DNA of 64,000 bases. It comes from Auanema rhodensis. Its lineage: Eukaryota > Nematoda > Chromadorea > Rhabditida > Rhabditidae. Under the pieces are notes generated by a model, which had not been told where the DNA came from, did no database searches, and saw nothing but the letters and a program-made list of their open reading frames with translations. The stretch is from positions 8,680,001 through 8,744,000 of the forward strand of contig OZ059898.1 of the NCBI GenBank assembly GCA_964057225.1, given 5' to 3'. Made by a program: the position numbers and the translations under genes. Shown here piece by piece: positions 23,583-35,737 of the stretch; position 1 is the stretch's first letter, and every line of letters starts with the position of its first letter.

Positions 23583-24654
23583 TCAAGTAATTGTTGTGTT
23601 TTTCATTATAATTCTTCTGATATATATAGAGTATTCCTTTTGTCGATATTCATCATTATTCTAAAATTATTATATTATATAATTTAAAATTAAATTATTA
23701 TTGATATACATATGTATAGATAAACTAACCTTGTAAATTCATCCCAATATGATATATTGAAATATTTTTGAATAATATCATAAACATCAGCTGATATACG
23801 ATGTTCAAAATACCATAAACGATATAATGCTTGATATCCAGCTTTGTTCAAATGCTTGAAGCTCTATACTCACAAATGATGAATAAATTACAATTCTATA
23901 TGTTTTTACCCATAAAAGAAGCTTATCATTCACAAGATAATAAAAAAAAGTTCCACTTTCAATATCACTGATTAAACCATTTGCAATTTCAGTTAACTAA
24001 AATATAATTAAAACATAAATATATCTTAATTTTGTTATAATTAGGCATATACAATACGTATAAATAATAAGAATTATTTTAAGTTTACAAGAATGAATGT
24101 GACATGATAAGAAATTTTTTATCTTTTCTTGCAAAATCGGAGATATTTCTTCTCTAATTATAACTTTTTCTTATATTATAAAATTTAATATCATATATTC
24201 TTAATTATGTCTCACTTTTGTTGATGGTAGTGATAAAGCATAGGTTTTGATATCAGATGCCATACCATCCCATGATTTCTGAATTCATATAATCATATAG
24301 AATGTATAGTATAGTATAATAATCTTTAAAACAAAATATATATATATATATATAATTTTACCTTAACAGCAGGATTTAAACTTATGAAACAGTCATCTAT
24401 AGACTTATTTAAATATTTTGGAGTTACTAAACTAGTATTCCAAGACATTATCATAACAGGCTTTAAAACTTTCTTAATATATAGATAATATTTTAAAATA
24501 ATTATAAACAACTTACTTCAAAAACATTATTAGCAACAGTCATTAAATTAATTTTACCAGTATTTGGGTCAATTAATGGAGCATCTTTCATAACAAATGT
24601 TTGAGTTTTTGAGTAATGAATACATCCCAATAAAAGAAATATTTTTAACAACAT
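23583..24654 (-). CDS. Secreted nematode protein of unknown function
   Basis: Minus-strand gene from ATG at 24654 to TGA at 23583-23585, six exons. Signal peptide MLLKIFLLLGCIHYSKTQ, then a helical protein: APLIDPNTGKINLMTVANN, VLKPVMIMSWNTSL, KSWDGMASDIKTYALSLP, LTEIANGLISDIESGT, AGYQALYRLWYFEH and YDIIQKYFNIS. Two cysteines at most are seen after the signal peptide. There is no catalytic motif. It looks like a small secreted helical protein; I recognise no family. The C-terminus (YRQKEYSIYIRRIIMKN) depends on a last short exon and is less certain. Confidence 0.65.
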
Positions 24655-25614
24655 CTAAATTATATTTTATAATAATAAAATATATAATTATAATAAATGA
24701 AAACGTATCAGTTTAAAATTTAAAAATATAATGAAAGTCTAATAATTTATAATTTATTTTAATATATAAGTTTTAATGAGATTATAAATGGGATAATGAT
24801 CAATGCAGCCTGTTTGACATACCAATTATCATAACTATAACGGATTTTACTTTGAATTTCATCCGATTACAACAACGAATATCCGATTTACAGTACAAAG
24901 ATACTGAAAACATCTAAAACCTATTTCAATCTATAATGAATTTGAAATATTTGAAAAAGAATTATATGAAAATCAAATAGAAATATTATTTTTTGAAATT
25001 CATTCAAATAACAAAAATTTCAAGAAACCATTAATGATTATGAAACTGTACATCAAGAAATACATATTATATCATCTTACTGTATTTTCTTATTTTAATT
25101 TGATTTATATACATAGGTTTTAATAATAATATTTTATATAATAATTTATATGTTATAATCTAATACATAAATAATCCAAATCAATGTGTAGTTTGTCTTT
25201 CTCTCTCTACTTCCGGCTAAGGGACATCCCTTTAATACAGTACATCATGTAGTTTGATGTAATCCAAATATTCAAACTTAGTCTAAATGAAAAGGTCAAT
25301 TATTTGGAGTTTAAGTTGTTCAACAGCTGATGAAATACTTTTTAAGATTATAATACCATTATTTATATTTATATTCTTATGATATTTTATGGAAAAATTA
25401 TTAAAAGTTATAAAAGCCCCCTCGAATTTTTAAAGTATAATCAAGTGTATGGAAAAGCAACATGTATTTCAAAATTTGTATAGAAGGAAATACATATTAT
25501 CTCTTCATCTCTGATGGTGAGACATGATAAGATAAGATTGACTATTCAAAATCAATTCTTTTCAGTTTTACATTTCTGTTTTACTCTTAAATAAGCATAG
25601 AAAAGTAAAAAATG

Positions 25615-25666
<52 letters not shown>

Positions 25667-25870
25667 AGAGAGAGAGAGGGGGGGGGGGAGATGAAGAGAG
25701 AAAAGAAAAGAAAAGAATTAACTGCAAAATACCATGTCTTGTGTCCTTCTGATAGAAAACTATTCTATTCAATCAATATTATATAATAATTTATTTTATT
25801 TTATTTATATATTATTATTTTATATTTATTTTATATTTATATTATAAAAATTAAGAATTTACTATTCCAA
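24655..25870. other. Divergent intergenic region
   Basis: Likely promoters for the secreted unknown (minus) and the methyltransferase (plus). It holds a GA microsatellite (25618-25664) followed by a G run (25679-25688). No gene is seen. Confidence 0.5.
25618..25664. repeat. (GA)n microsatellite with adjacent G run
   Basis: About 23 GA units, interrupted then followed by a run of ten or so G residues to about 25688, some 180 bases upstream of the methyltransferase ATG. Confidence 0.95.
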
Positions 25871-26885
25871 ATGTCTGATTTTCCTGCTGAAAAATATTCA
25901 AATGCGCAGAAGAAATGGTCAGGAGCTAAACTGATAGTAGAACCAACAGTTCTAAGAGTTTTAGCTAACGGTGATCTTATTAAAGGTAGAAGAGTATTAG
26001 ATGCTGGATGTGGATCAGGCAATTTTTATTTATTTTATTATATATAAATATATATAAATTTAGGAGAAATTACCAATAATTTGAAGATTTGGGGAGCAAA
26101 GGAAATTTTAGGATTTGATAAATCAAGTGAAATGATTTCCAAATGTCAACAGAACTATAAAGGTTTTTAACTATATTTGCTCAAAATAATTTATATTTAA
26201 TATAATTTAGAAGAAAATATGAATTTTAAACAAAGCTCATTGGCTGATTTCGAATGGGATGGTCCAAAATTTGATGTTGCTGTCTCATTTTTTGTTCTTC
26301 AATTTATTGAAACAGAAGAATTAGAAAGAGTTAGAAATCATCTAATATTACATATTATTTAAATTATTTAGTCTATTAGAAATATATATCAATCACTTAA
26401 TGATGATGGAATTTTTGTTGGAATCATTCCAAATGGTGTTCCAGATTATAATCCAACAGCTGAAGAAGGCAAAAAGTTTGGTAATGTTGTCCGTTAACTA
26501 TATGAATAATAAAATAATTATATAGGAGCTGCTGTAGAAGTTAATGAACTTCTTTTGAAAGATGATCAAAAACTTAAAGTTAATTTCTATGATGAAGGAG
26601 GTTTTATTTAACAAACTTGTTTTCAATTATGTTTATAAAACTTTAGAAGTTGTTGCTTCATCTGATATTATCTTCCGTTTCCGTGATACTTATGAAGAAA
26701 TATTTAAAAAATGTGGATTTCATCGAGTATTTCAATAAAATTAATTTAAAGAAATAAATCTTTATTTTTAGGTTGAATGGGTTGCTCCTACCATACATCC
26801 TGATGGTATAGATGAATTTGGAGAAGAATATTTTCATTCATTTCTTCATCCACCCAAAGATATTGCTTTCAGGATTTTCAAGTAA
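25871..26885 (+). CDS. Class I SAM-dependent methyltransferase, 247 aa
   Basis: Seven exons: 25871-26018, 26064-26162, 26211-26329, 26372-26480, 26526-26600, 26647-26726 and 26772-26885 (744 bases). SAM-binding motif I is VLDAGCGSGEI, split by an intron. It is followed by an acidic motif II region (ILGFDKSSEMI), motif III (SLADFEW) and motif IV (FDVAVSFFVLQFI), the order expected for class I methyltransferases. The substrate is unknown; the fold is of the Methyltransf_11/25 type. Odd point: the first intron starts GC, not GT (26019-26020), and only this junction keeps the glycine motif intact. There is no signal peptide, so it is probably cytosolic. Confidence 0.87.
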
Positions 26886-27079
26886 ATAAGTAGATTATAT
26901 GATTTTTAACTTTTTTATTATTTTTGAATATGTTTAAATATGAAATAGTGACATATCTACCAACTTATTCTATTCTAACTATATAAGTATTTATTATGAA
27001 TAATTTGAAATAGATATATGAATAGTTTGAAAAATGTTTAGATTTAGAATCAAATAGTTAAATTTATTTATTTATATTT

Positions 27080-27115
27080 TAATTTATCAAAACTATATAT
27101 AGTTTTGATAAATTA
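27080..27115. terminator. 36 bp perfect palindrome between convergent genes
   Basis: The sequence from 27080 to 27115 equals its own reverse complement over 36 bases (core AACTATATATAGTT). It lies between the stop of the methyltransferase (26885) and the stop of the minus-strand gene (27156). The position suggests a shared 3'-end or termination element; this is inference. Confidence 0.4.
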
Positions 27116-27155
27116 TGTGTAAGTAAAATATAATTACTATATGTATACATAACTA

Positions 27156-27785
27156 TTAATTCATAGAAATTGACCACATTGAATTGAAATACTGTGAAAA
27201 ATTATATTTCTGAAAATAGTTTTAAAACTATTTTTAATTATAAGAAATGAAAATACCTTAGAAATATGATCTCTCATATCAAAATATAATTTAATTTTTT
27301 TGCTTATTTGTAATAAATGATTAGCAGATACATAAGTGAAATCACTTAAATAATATAACTATATGTATAAATATAATAATTATAATTAAACTTATATGGT
27401 AATTCTAAAGGTTGTATTTTTTCATATGCATAATATACTCTTCCTATTATAGTATTTAGTCCAGATAATGTTTTTACATTCAATATTGCTTTTCTAATAC
27501 ATTCTAATATTGAAGCATTACTACCTATTTCAAATTGAATTTTTTTTCTCATATTCTAAATATTACTGTATTTATTATATTATATAGTTTATTACCTCTC
27601 CTTCTTTATTATTATAATATAAAATTATTTTTATTGGTATTGTAGCTTCAATATCAGACTCTCCTAGGCTTGATTTAATAGCTAAATCAATATATTCGAA
27701 TAGACTAATCAATTAGAACTATAAACTTACATTCTGGACTTTTAAGATAGACACTCCGAACAGAGTTCTCAGATGAATCTGACAT
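27156..27785 (-). CDS. Small protein of unknown function (about 150 aa)
   Basis: Minus strand, ATG at 27785-27783 (MSDSSENSVRSVYLKSPE), stop at 27156-27158, about five short exons. The first junction works only with the acceptor at TTGATTTAG, giving a 50 bp intron and the frame SIKSSLGESDIEATIPIKII. Later parts are basic and helical (NMRKKIQFEIGSNASILEC, VKTLSGLNTIIGR, SANHLLQISKKIKLYFD). There is no signal peptide or transmembrane segment. The IPIKIILYYNNKEGE...ILECIRKAIL part has a beta-then-helix look like ubiquitin-like folds, but this is a guess. The final exon is short and less certain. Confidence 0.5.
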
Positions 27786-28344
27786 GAAGTATGTTGATCT
27801 GAACAATTTTGTTAAAATTCTTTGTTACTTCAATTACCTAGTTGGTGTTGTCATAATTTGATGACAACCGAGTTTGAAGTTATTTTAATAAGAAATGTTT
27901 GATATACGTGAATATACGTGAATATTTTAATAATTATTATATTATTTGTATATAGTTAAAATGGTGACAATATAATTCAGAATAAACTTAAATGAGTGTT
28001 TGAAAAATTATTTATAATCTTTTGATAAAGAAGAAGAAATATTTTAAATATTTTCGTTATCATATGTCGTCAATCTAATACTAATAGCAAGATCTACAGT
28101 GTTAACTATATACATATATATAACTAATTATAATGAATAATAATCATTAAATTTTAATTTCTCTTATAAAGGGTTCAGAAGAGTAACGAAGTAATTACAT
28201 TTTAGAATCTAATAGCAACTGTATTCAATATTTGATTTTAGAAATAATAAATTATGTTTTTGATAATTATAAATAAAAATATTTATTAATATATATTTAT
28301 TTAAATGACTGAAAAATACAAAAATATAAAATTTATATCATAAT
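27786..28344. other. Non-coding gap upstream of the small gene
   Basis: AT-rich sequence between two minus-strand genes. A near-direct repeat of GATATACGTGAATATACGTGAA occurs near 27900. No coding potential seen. Confidence 0.4.
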
Positions 28345-31300
28345 TTAAGTATTTTCTTGTATATTTTCTGTTTCTTTACATGGTTCAGCAATCTTTTCAA
28401 TTGTGTTTTCTGTAGATGGTTGTAATGGATGTTCAACAGAATCATGTACATGTTCATTTAACCAATAACAATTTACTGCTCCTAAACATCAAAATATTAT
28501 TTTTAATTTAAAATTTTTGAATTAAATGATATTACCTTTTCCTTTAACTTGTACAATTCCTCTTTTAACTAATTCATAAACATTAGGTTCTACCATTAAC
28601 TTTAATGCTGTTACTTCACTAGTTTGTATTTGATTAGGAGGGCAATTAGATTGCATACGTGAAGCAAAGTTGACCTACCATATTTTAAAAAAGCTACAGT
28701 ATCCTTCTACAGTATGTAACTTACCGTATCTCCAAATAGACAATAGCGAGGAGATCGTATGCCAATAACACCAGCTGCTATTGGTCCACAATGAAAACCA
28801 ATTTTTACTCGTATTTTAAAATCAGGTAGATGTGTCACTTTATATAAATATGAAGCCTATAAATATTTTTTTCTGATATCGTTTGTTCAATTGTATTTTC
28901 TGTTTACTTCACGAATCTCTAAACTGATTTCAGCTATTTCAACAACATGTTTTCCGTCATTTTCATTTGGTACTCCTGAAGCAACCATATATGTTTCACC
29001 TGTTGTTTCAACCTTAAATTGTAAAATTTATATTTTTAATTTATGAAATGTATTTTGCTAACCTTATAAGCATCATGATTTCGAATAATTGAATCAAATC
29101 TGTCATAAACATTGTTCAAAAAATCGATAACCTAAAATAAATTTTAAATAAAAAGAAATTAAAATGTAAACATTTGTACTTCTTCAGGACTACTGTTATT
29201 TACTAAAACTTGAAAATCACAAATTTGAGCAAATAACACAGTAGCATGATCATAACTACGAGGAGGAACTGTTCCACCAGTTTTTAAAACTTGTGCAATT
29301 GACCTATAGAATAGTATATAGATAAATATATTTTTAAATATTACTTTGGTAATAATTCATTTAATAAACGAATTGTTTTTTCTTGTGCTTCATGTATTTT
29401 TGCATTTTTTTCATCAACAATTTTTTCCAAATTCTGAGCATATCTTTCATTCATTTTTAACATTTGATCAACTAAATGGCCTTGACTGAAAATAGTAAAA
29501 AAAATTATTTTAATTCATAAAGTCTCATACGTTGAAGCAAATGCAGTTGCTACTGTTTGATGAATTGTACGAAGTTTAGGTCGTGAATCAGGTATAGGAT
29601 CCCAGCATTGTACCATAACCTGAAACTTAATTTGAAACAAATCACAAACACATAAATCTTACCGTTTGCAATACATCGTTTTCCACATTTTCAACTTCAG
29701 GTTTTAAGTTATTATCCATAATTTTAGTGAGAACATCTAAAAAAATATTATAATTATATGATATAATTATAATTATAACCTTTCATATTTAGACCAGTAT
29801 TTTCATATGGATCCATTCGATATGTTAATTGATATAATATCATTCCAAAACTATAAATATCACCAGTTATTGTGCCTCGAGCATAATTCTTTCCAATTTC
29901 TGTTTCTCTTAATAATTCTGGAGCAAATACAACATAAACTAAAAATTAAAAAAATTTAAATTATTTGTTTTCTTTTTTTTCGAAAAATACATTTATGTTG
30001 CGGACATTCTGCCATTTCTAATGTCCCATTTTTCACAAATTCATGCATCATTGAAGCTACACCAAAGTTTGCAAGTTTTAAAACCCAATTAGAATCAATT
30101 AAACAATTAGCTGATGTAAGTAATCCATGATTTCCAATTGCTGATTTATGTAAATAAGTTAATCCCTTAAAACAAAAAATAATAAAATTGTAAACGAATA
30201 GATGTAATAACCTTTAGAATATCGCGTATAAACGCTGAAAGAAAAGTTGTATCCATTACAAACGTAGTATCTTTTATAAAATCCTTAAATTAAAAAAATA
30301 ATTTTGTTATTATTATATATTATAATAATAATAATAAATCTTACTTCTAATGATGCTCGTTCAATAACAGCATGAAGAACATAGAAATTGGCCATTTCAT
30401 TACAACATATACCCATAAATTTTGCAATATTATCATGATTTAGTTGTTTTAATTCATATACATATTTTAATTCTTGTCTAAAATAATATATTTTAGCTTT
30501 TATAATTATCAAAAATATATAAATACCTTGACCATTTAATCTTTTTCTTTTGTTTCATTGCCATAAATTCTGCTTTTACAGTTCCTATTAAAGCATATGA
30601 ATTGATAACTCGACGTTTACTGGCTAATGTTGCTCCTTCAGCACCACCAGTTACTCCTTTATTTCTAACAGAAGCCTATAATTGGAAAAAAATATTTTTA
30701 TTTAATATTCAATTACTTACTTGATTTTCAATAATTTTCAAATTATCTTTCCTAATTCTCCAATGCATTCGGAAAAATTTTATTCGCGCTCTGAAAAAAA
30801 GTTTTAAGGTTGAAGAAGAATAAAATTTAATAATTACTGTTTTCTCCATTTATATATAACATAAATTAAAAGAAATATGAGACTTCCTGCTGACCATCCA
30901 ATGTAATATCCTAAAAAAATAAAAATTATAAATTATTAAAATAAATTATATACCAATATAGGTTGTACATTGGCTAGTCCAAGCACATATATGTTTCTGT
31001 CTGCTTATTAGAGTATTCCAGAATGTTTGAGCTACTTCATCATCAAGAATATCTTGTTTTATCTAAAACAAAATATAATTTTCAAACATTTTAATGGTTA
31101 AAAATACCAAATCAAAGCATTTTGTTCCATCACATGAGCCAAATTTATCAGATTTTAATGAAAATAAAAGTTTGAATTTATCTAAATTTATAATAATAAT
31201 AATAAATATTTTAATGATTTATTTACCTCCTTCTCCTCTGGCTTTATATACTCCATAATTAGTTAATAATGAAGCACTTGCATCAAATTCAAACGTACCA

Positions 31301-32798
31301 AAACTTGCTTAATTATATAATTAATTATATAAATTATTTTATTATAATAAACTTGATAATTTAGAATTTTTAAAATTATTATAATATGATTGTGTATCTC
31401 CAGTTGAACCAGATTTAGCTGCATAACAAAACGCATAACAAGATAAATATAATGACATGGCATCAGGTAAATTTTCCTAAATATAGTTAGTATTTTAAAA
31501 ATAATTTAATAAATTCTATTAAATACATCTTTGATAGTTGTTACTTGATTAACAGCTTCTGCTAACTTATCATATGGTTCCAGTAAAGGTGCAATCTTCA
31601 AATAAATTAATTCGTTCTTTAATTCTTTTTTAAAAATTATATTTGAAAATAATTATAATTAAATAAAAAAATATTTTAAAGAAATACCACAATATCAACA
31701 GTATCAGCTAAAAATCTTGAAGTTGTTTCTGAGAACATGCTTATAGGCTCAGTAAAGACAACGATGACAATATGTCCCGTATCAGTTAACTGATCCAATT
31801 CCATTGTTTTCATATAATCTCCATATTCAAAATCTCCACCAGCAATAACAACTAAAATAAAAGATATAATTTTAAATAATAAAAAGATTATTTTCTTTTA
31901 CTTTTAGAACCATTTTGAAATATTTTATCTCTCATTGAAACTGGATATGTTGTTCTTTCATTATACATTCCAAAGAAAGATACAGGAACAAGTGGATCAG
32001 TCTGTTATAATTATGATTAAAATTATAAGAACTTTTTTTTTAAAAATTATAAAATTTACTTGTAAATAATCAAAAATTGCTTGTGCTATAGGATAATGAT
32101 CTGCATTTCGTGCATCCGGACCCGTTATGCTTATCTAAAAGTAACGAATAGATGAGTATTAATACAAATGAATATTGCAAACATTTCTAATATCTCCATT
32201 TGGACTTAAAACTTTAACAGCTTCAACAACAGCTTTAGTAAGCCCAGCTGAACTTGTTAATGACATTTGAACAACATTTGGATACATCTAAAAGGTTTTT
32301 TTTTCTTTTAAATTTATTTGAAAACTAAGTATCATTCACGTCATAATCCAACATTCGCTTGTTTGCCATTTTTCTTGCAAATAATGGTTTTTTCCAAAAA
32401 TATGATAATCGTCCCATTTCTTGAAATTCATCTATACATGAAGGTCCTATATAAGCATTAACCTAGAATATTATAATATATATTATAAATTAATAGTTAA
32501 CAACCTTATCTTCATAATATAGTTGAGCTGCATGTATTGTTCCTAATACTTGATTTTCCACAATACAACTGTTCTTATACAGTAATCTAAAATATTAATT
32601 TTTGTGTTTTTTTTATAAGAAAATGATGATATACTCTATTTCAGTTGAAATACAATTGCCTTCGGATATTGCTTGATCAATTGCTCTACGACAAGCATCC
32701 ATTGGTTCACCATCAGATCGTAGTACACCCAATTTAATATTTTCAATTTTAATAATAATATTACAAATAACAAATAATACTAATAATCTAGTTAACAT
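28345..32798 (-). CDS. Receptor-type guanylyl cyclase with degenerate catalytic site
   Basis: A large minus-strand gene, roughly 20 exons, from ATG 32798 ([20 protein letters not shown] signal peptide) to TAA 28345-28347. Order: ANF-receptor-type ligand-binding ectodomain (about 32.8-30.96 kb), one transmembrane helix ([18 protein letters not shown], near 30.85-30.9 kb), kinase-homology domain ([34 protein letters not shown], so DFG is NFG and HRD is absent, as usual for pseudokinase domains), dimerisation helix ([13 protein letters not shown]), then the cyclase domain. Purine and transition-state parts survive ([19 protein letters not shown]). The two metal-binding aspartates do not: the FSD motif reads LFAQICDF and the GD motif reads TTGETYM. 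Nematode receptor cyclases mostly act in sensory neurons. This one is probably inactive alone, or a heterodimer partner or pseudocyclase (inference). Confidence 0.9.
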
Positions 32799-33876
32799 GT
32801 TAGAAAGTTAACTATATTGAGGATTATCTATAATATGAATAATTTTATTTCTTATATTTTTCAATTGATTTCAACATAAGAACAATATCATATTTAGATA
32901 GATAGATAGACTAATTATACAGAAAAGACAACAATAATTTCCTTTTTGAATGAATAAATCGAAATCATGTATGAATGGTAGGTAGACTACTGCAAGCTAT
33001 CTATCGAGGCAGATCGATGAAGACGAGCATCAGTCATATGAGGTAAAAGAGAAAATTGAGTGAGAGATAATGATAAAAGGAAACGAAAGGTAGAAGATAT
33101 ATATTGATATTGAATAGATAATAATAAACAATAGAAATAGGTAGAGAAAAGATAGTGATTAGTAGAGATTTGAAGATTCAAAGAGAGGAAAAGAGAGAAG
33201 GAGATAGACTAACTAAGTGTTAGAAAGCATGTAATTGAAGCATAAATGAACATACATTATCATATACAACAATTTAAAGTATGAATTACTATTTTCAATT
33301 GAAATTCAAATCAAAAACAATACTTAAGAAACATTATTTATAATTAAATAAAATTTTTAAAAATGTTCATAAATATATAAATATAATATTATATCATATT
33401 ATATTATATATAGTATATAAATTAAAGTATTTATAATGAAAAGGATTGATTAGAACCTATAATCCTTTGAATGCTATCTACTGAATTGAAATAACAGTTA
33501 TCTTAATTCATAATCATCTATATAGATTTAATAATAAATCTATTTAGATATTAATAAGCCTATTATTCTAAAAGGTTATAAAATCTTTAATACAAATAAT
33601 AGTTTTCAGTTTTTTTTTTGTTGTTTTCATCTATATATGTGTATGTATTCATAGATATATTATATATATTTATGTATATTATCTTTCCTCTATATGATTG
33701 AAACATCATGATTTTTCATTTTTATAAAAGAACAAAAGATTCTCAATGTTTGCAGATTTATTAATTCAATTTCTTTCTTGTTGAATACAAAAAAACTTTG
33801 AAATGGGCTAATTAGATATGTCTTCTGGTGTTTATTTCAAAACTTCAAGAATTTGTCCATTTGCTGAGATAAAGTG
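32799..33876. other. Divergent intergenic region between cyclase and chemoreceptor
   Basis: Likely shared promoter space for the receptor cyclase (minus) and the chemoreceptor (plus), both plausible sensory-neuron genes. A purine-rich stretch spans about 33000-33240. A minus-strand frame at 32987-33181 falls in this stretch and shows no support. Confidence 0.45.
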
Positions 33877-35204
33877 ATGGAGGACATCGATGAAGATCTT
33901 AGAAATTTTCATTATCCAGACAGTATTACAGATTTAAAAATATTTTATACATTTTGCTATCCATTCTTTCTTATAATTAACTTATATACATTAATTGCTA
34001 TTTATACTAAATCACCCAGAAATATGAAAGCATTTTCTCAATCATTTATAGCTCTACAGGTTATTTTAAAAATTATTATTTATATATTTATAAATATTTT
34101 TAATGTTTTAGATAATTTTAATATTTTTGGAATTTAGTATTTTTATTTGTCGGCCTTTTCCATTTTTTCCACATATTATAATAGTTGTTTTTGGATATTT
34201 TAATGATTATACTTCGACTAGTTTTCAAATTGTAAGTTTTGTTTCAATTTTTTCTTACTTTTAATTGAATTTTTTAAAAGATTTTATTGGTTCAATTATT
34301 TTATTTATCTATAACTACACCATGTATTGTATTATCTCATATCTTTCAAAATCTTCTAGATCCACAATCAATTATAAAATTTCGAGCATATGATTCACGT
34401 GTATTAATTGCTATAAATATTGTTTTTGCTATCACATTAATTCCTGTATTTCTAATATTACTCACATCTGATCAAGAAACAAATAGACAATACTTTTTAG
34501 AGGTTTTTTTAATTTGTATTTATTTATTATTATTTATTTTTAATTTAATCAGAATTTTCCTTGGGCATTTAAAATCTTATCAAATCGTGCGGCTTGTGCC
34601 GTTAAGTTCACTTGGTTTTTAGGAATTCTTTTGATACTTGGCGGGATAATGATTTGTAAAAATATTTATTTTAATAACTTTTTTAATATTTCTTATTTTA
34701 AGATATTTATTTTATTATAATTACAATGTTAGCATTACTTTGTTGGAGCTTGTTAAATTCTAAATCAAATTTAAGTAAGCAAGCCAGAACTGTTCAAAAA
34801 AAATTTACTGTCATGGTAATAGGGCAGGTAATTTGCTTATCTATATACATATAGTATATAGTTTATAATATTTATATTAACTTTTAAATATCTTTAATAG
34901 GCTCTAGTTCCAAATATCTTGATGTTAGGACCTGTAATGTATTGCCTTCTTTCTATTTTATTTCAAATTCATTCAGAATGGAATGGAAGTAAGTTATATT
35001 TATTTTTTTTTTTTAATATTTTTTTTCAAAATAAAAATTTATTTATTTGTAACAAATAATATATTTTCAGTTTTGAATGAAATTACAATTATATGTTTAT
35101 CTTGTTATACAACAATATCATCAATTACAATGATATGTCTATATCCCAACTATCGTATACTTTTACAAAAATTATTCGCTAAAACTCGAATAACTAAAAT
35201 ATAA
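33877..35204 (+). CDS. Seven-transmembrane chemoreceptor, Srh-like, 324 aa
   Basis: Seven exons: 33877-34059, 34112-34231, 34281-34502, 34553-34655, 34703-34827, 34901-34988 and 35071-35204 (975 bases). Start MEDIDEDLRNFHYPDS. Hydrophobic helices include FYTFCYPFFLIINLYTLIAIY, IILIFLEFSIFI, VLIAINIVFAITLIPVFLIL, FTWFLGILLILGGIMI and ALVPNILMLGPVMYCLLSI. Features recalling the Srh/Str superfamily are a TxSPRNMKAF loop after helix 1, a cytoplasmic ARTVQKKFTVMVIGQ stretch before helix 6, and the C-terminal pattern SSITMICLYPNYRILL. These receptors detect odorants in sensory cilia. Family assignment within the superfamily is tentative. Divergent from the receptor cyclase. Confidence 0.82.
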
Positions 35205-35737
35205 AAAAAAAATTATTTTTATTATTATTTTCAAAATTATTTGAATTTTCTTCAATAAATAGTGGTCTGAGCCATTTTTACATTCACTGCACATGTATGG
35301 AGTTCAAGCACAAAAACAAGATTATAGATAAAAGGATATTCAGTAAGGCACAAGAGAAAAAACTCTGAGAAGCATGAAGAAAATGGCATTCTATGTTGTA
35401 TACATGCATAATTCAGCTTAAGCTTAATCAATACAACTTTTTTTATCTTACATCTATATATATTATAGTATATATACTATATTATACATATATATAGTAA
35501 TATTATGATTATTAATCTATATTAACATTTTCCATTTCAACAATCATTAAAATATTTCATATTACTAAATTATATTTTATACTAAATATGCTTCATGTAG
35601 TAAATGAAATATTTGATTTTTGTTTTTATTTTGTTGATTGTTGAGGAATTTATAATTGAGATATGAAATAACATAATAAATAAGAAACCAAATGAAAATT
35701 TTTGAAAATTAAATGAAAAAAAGCACCGAATGTCAAA

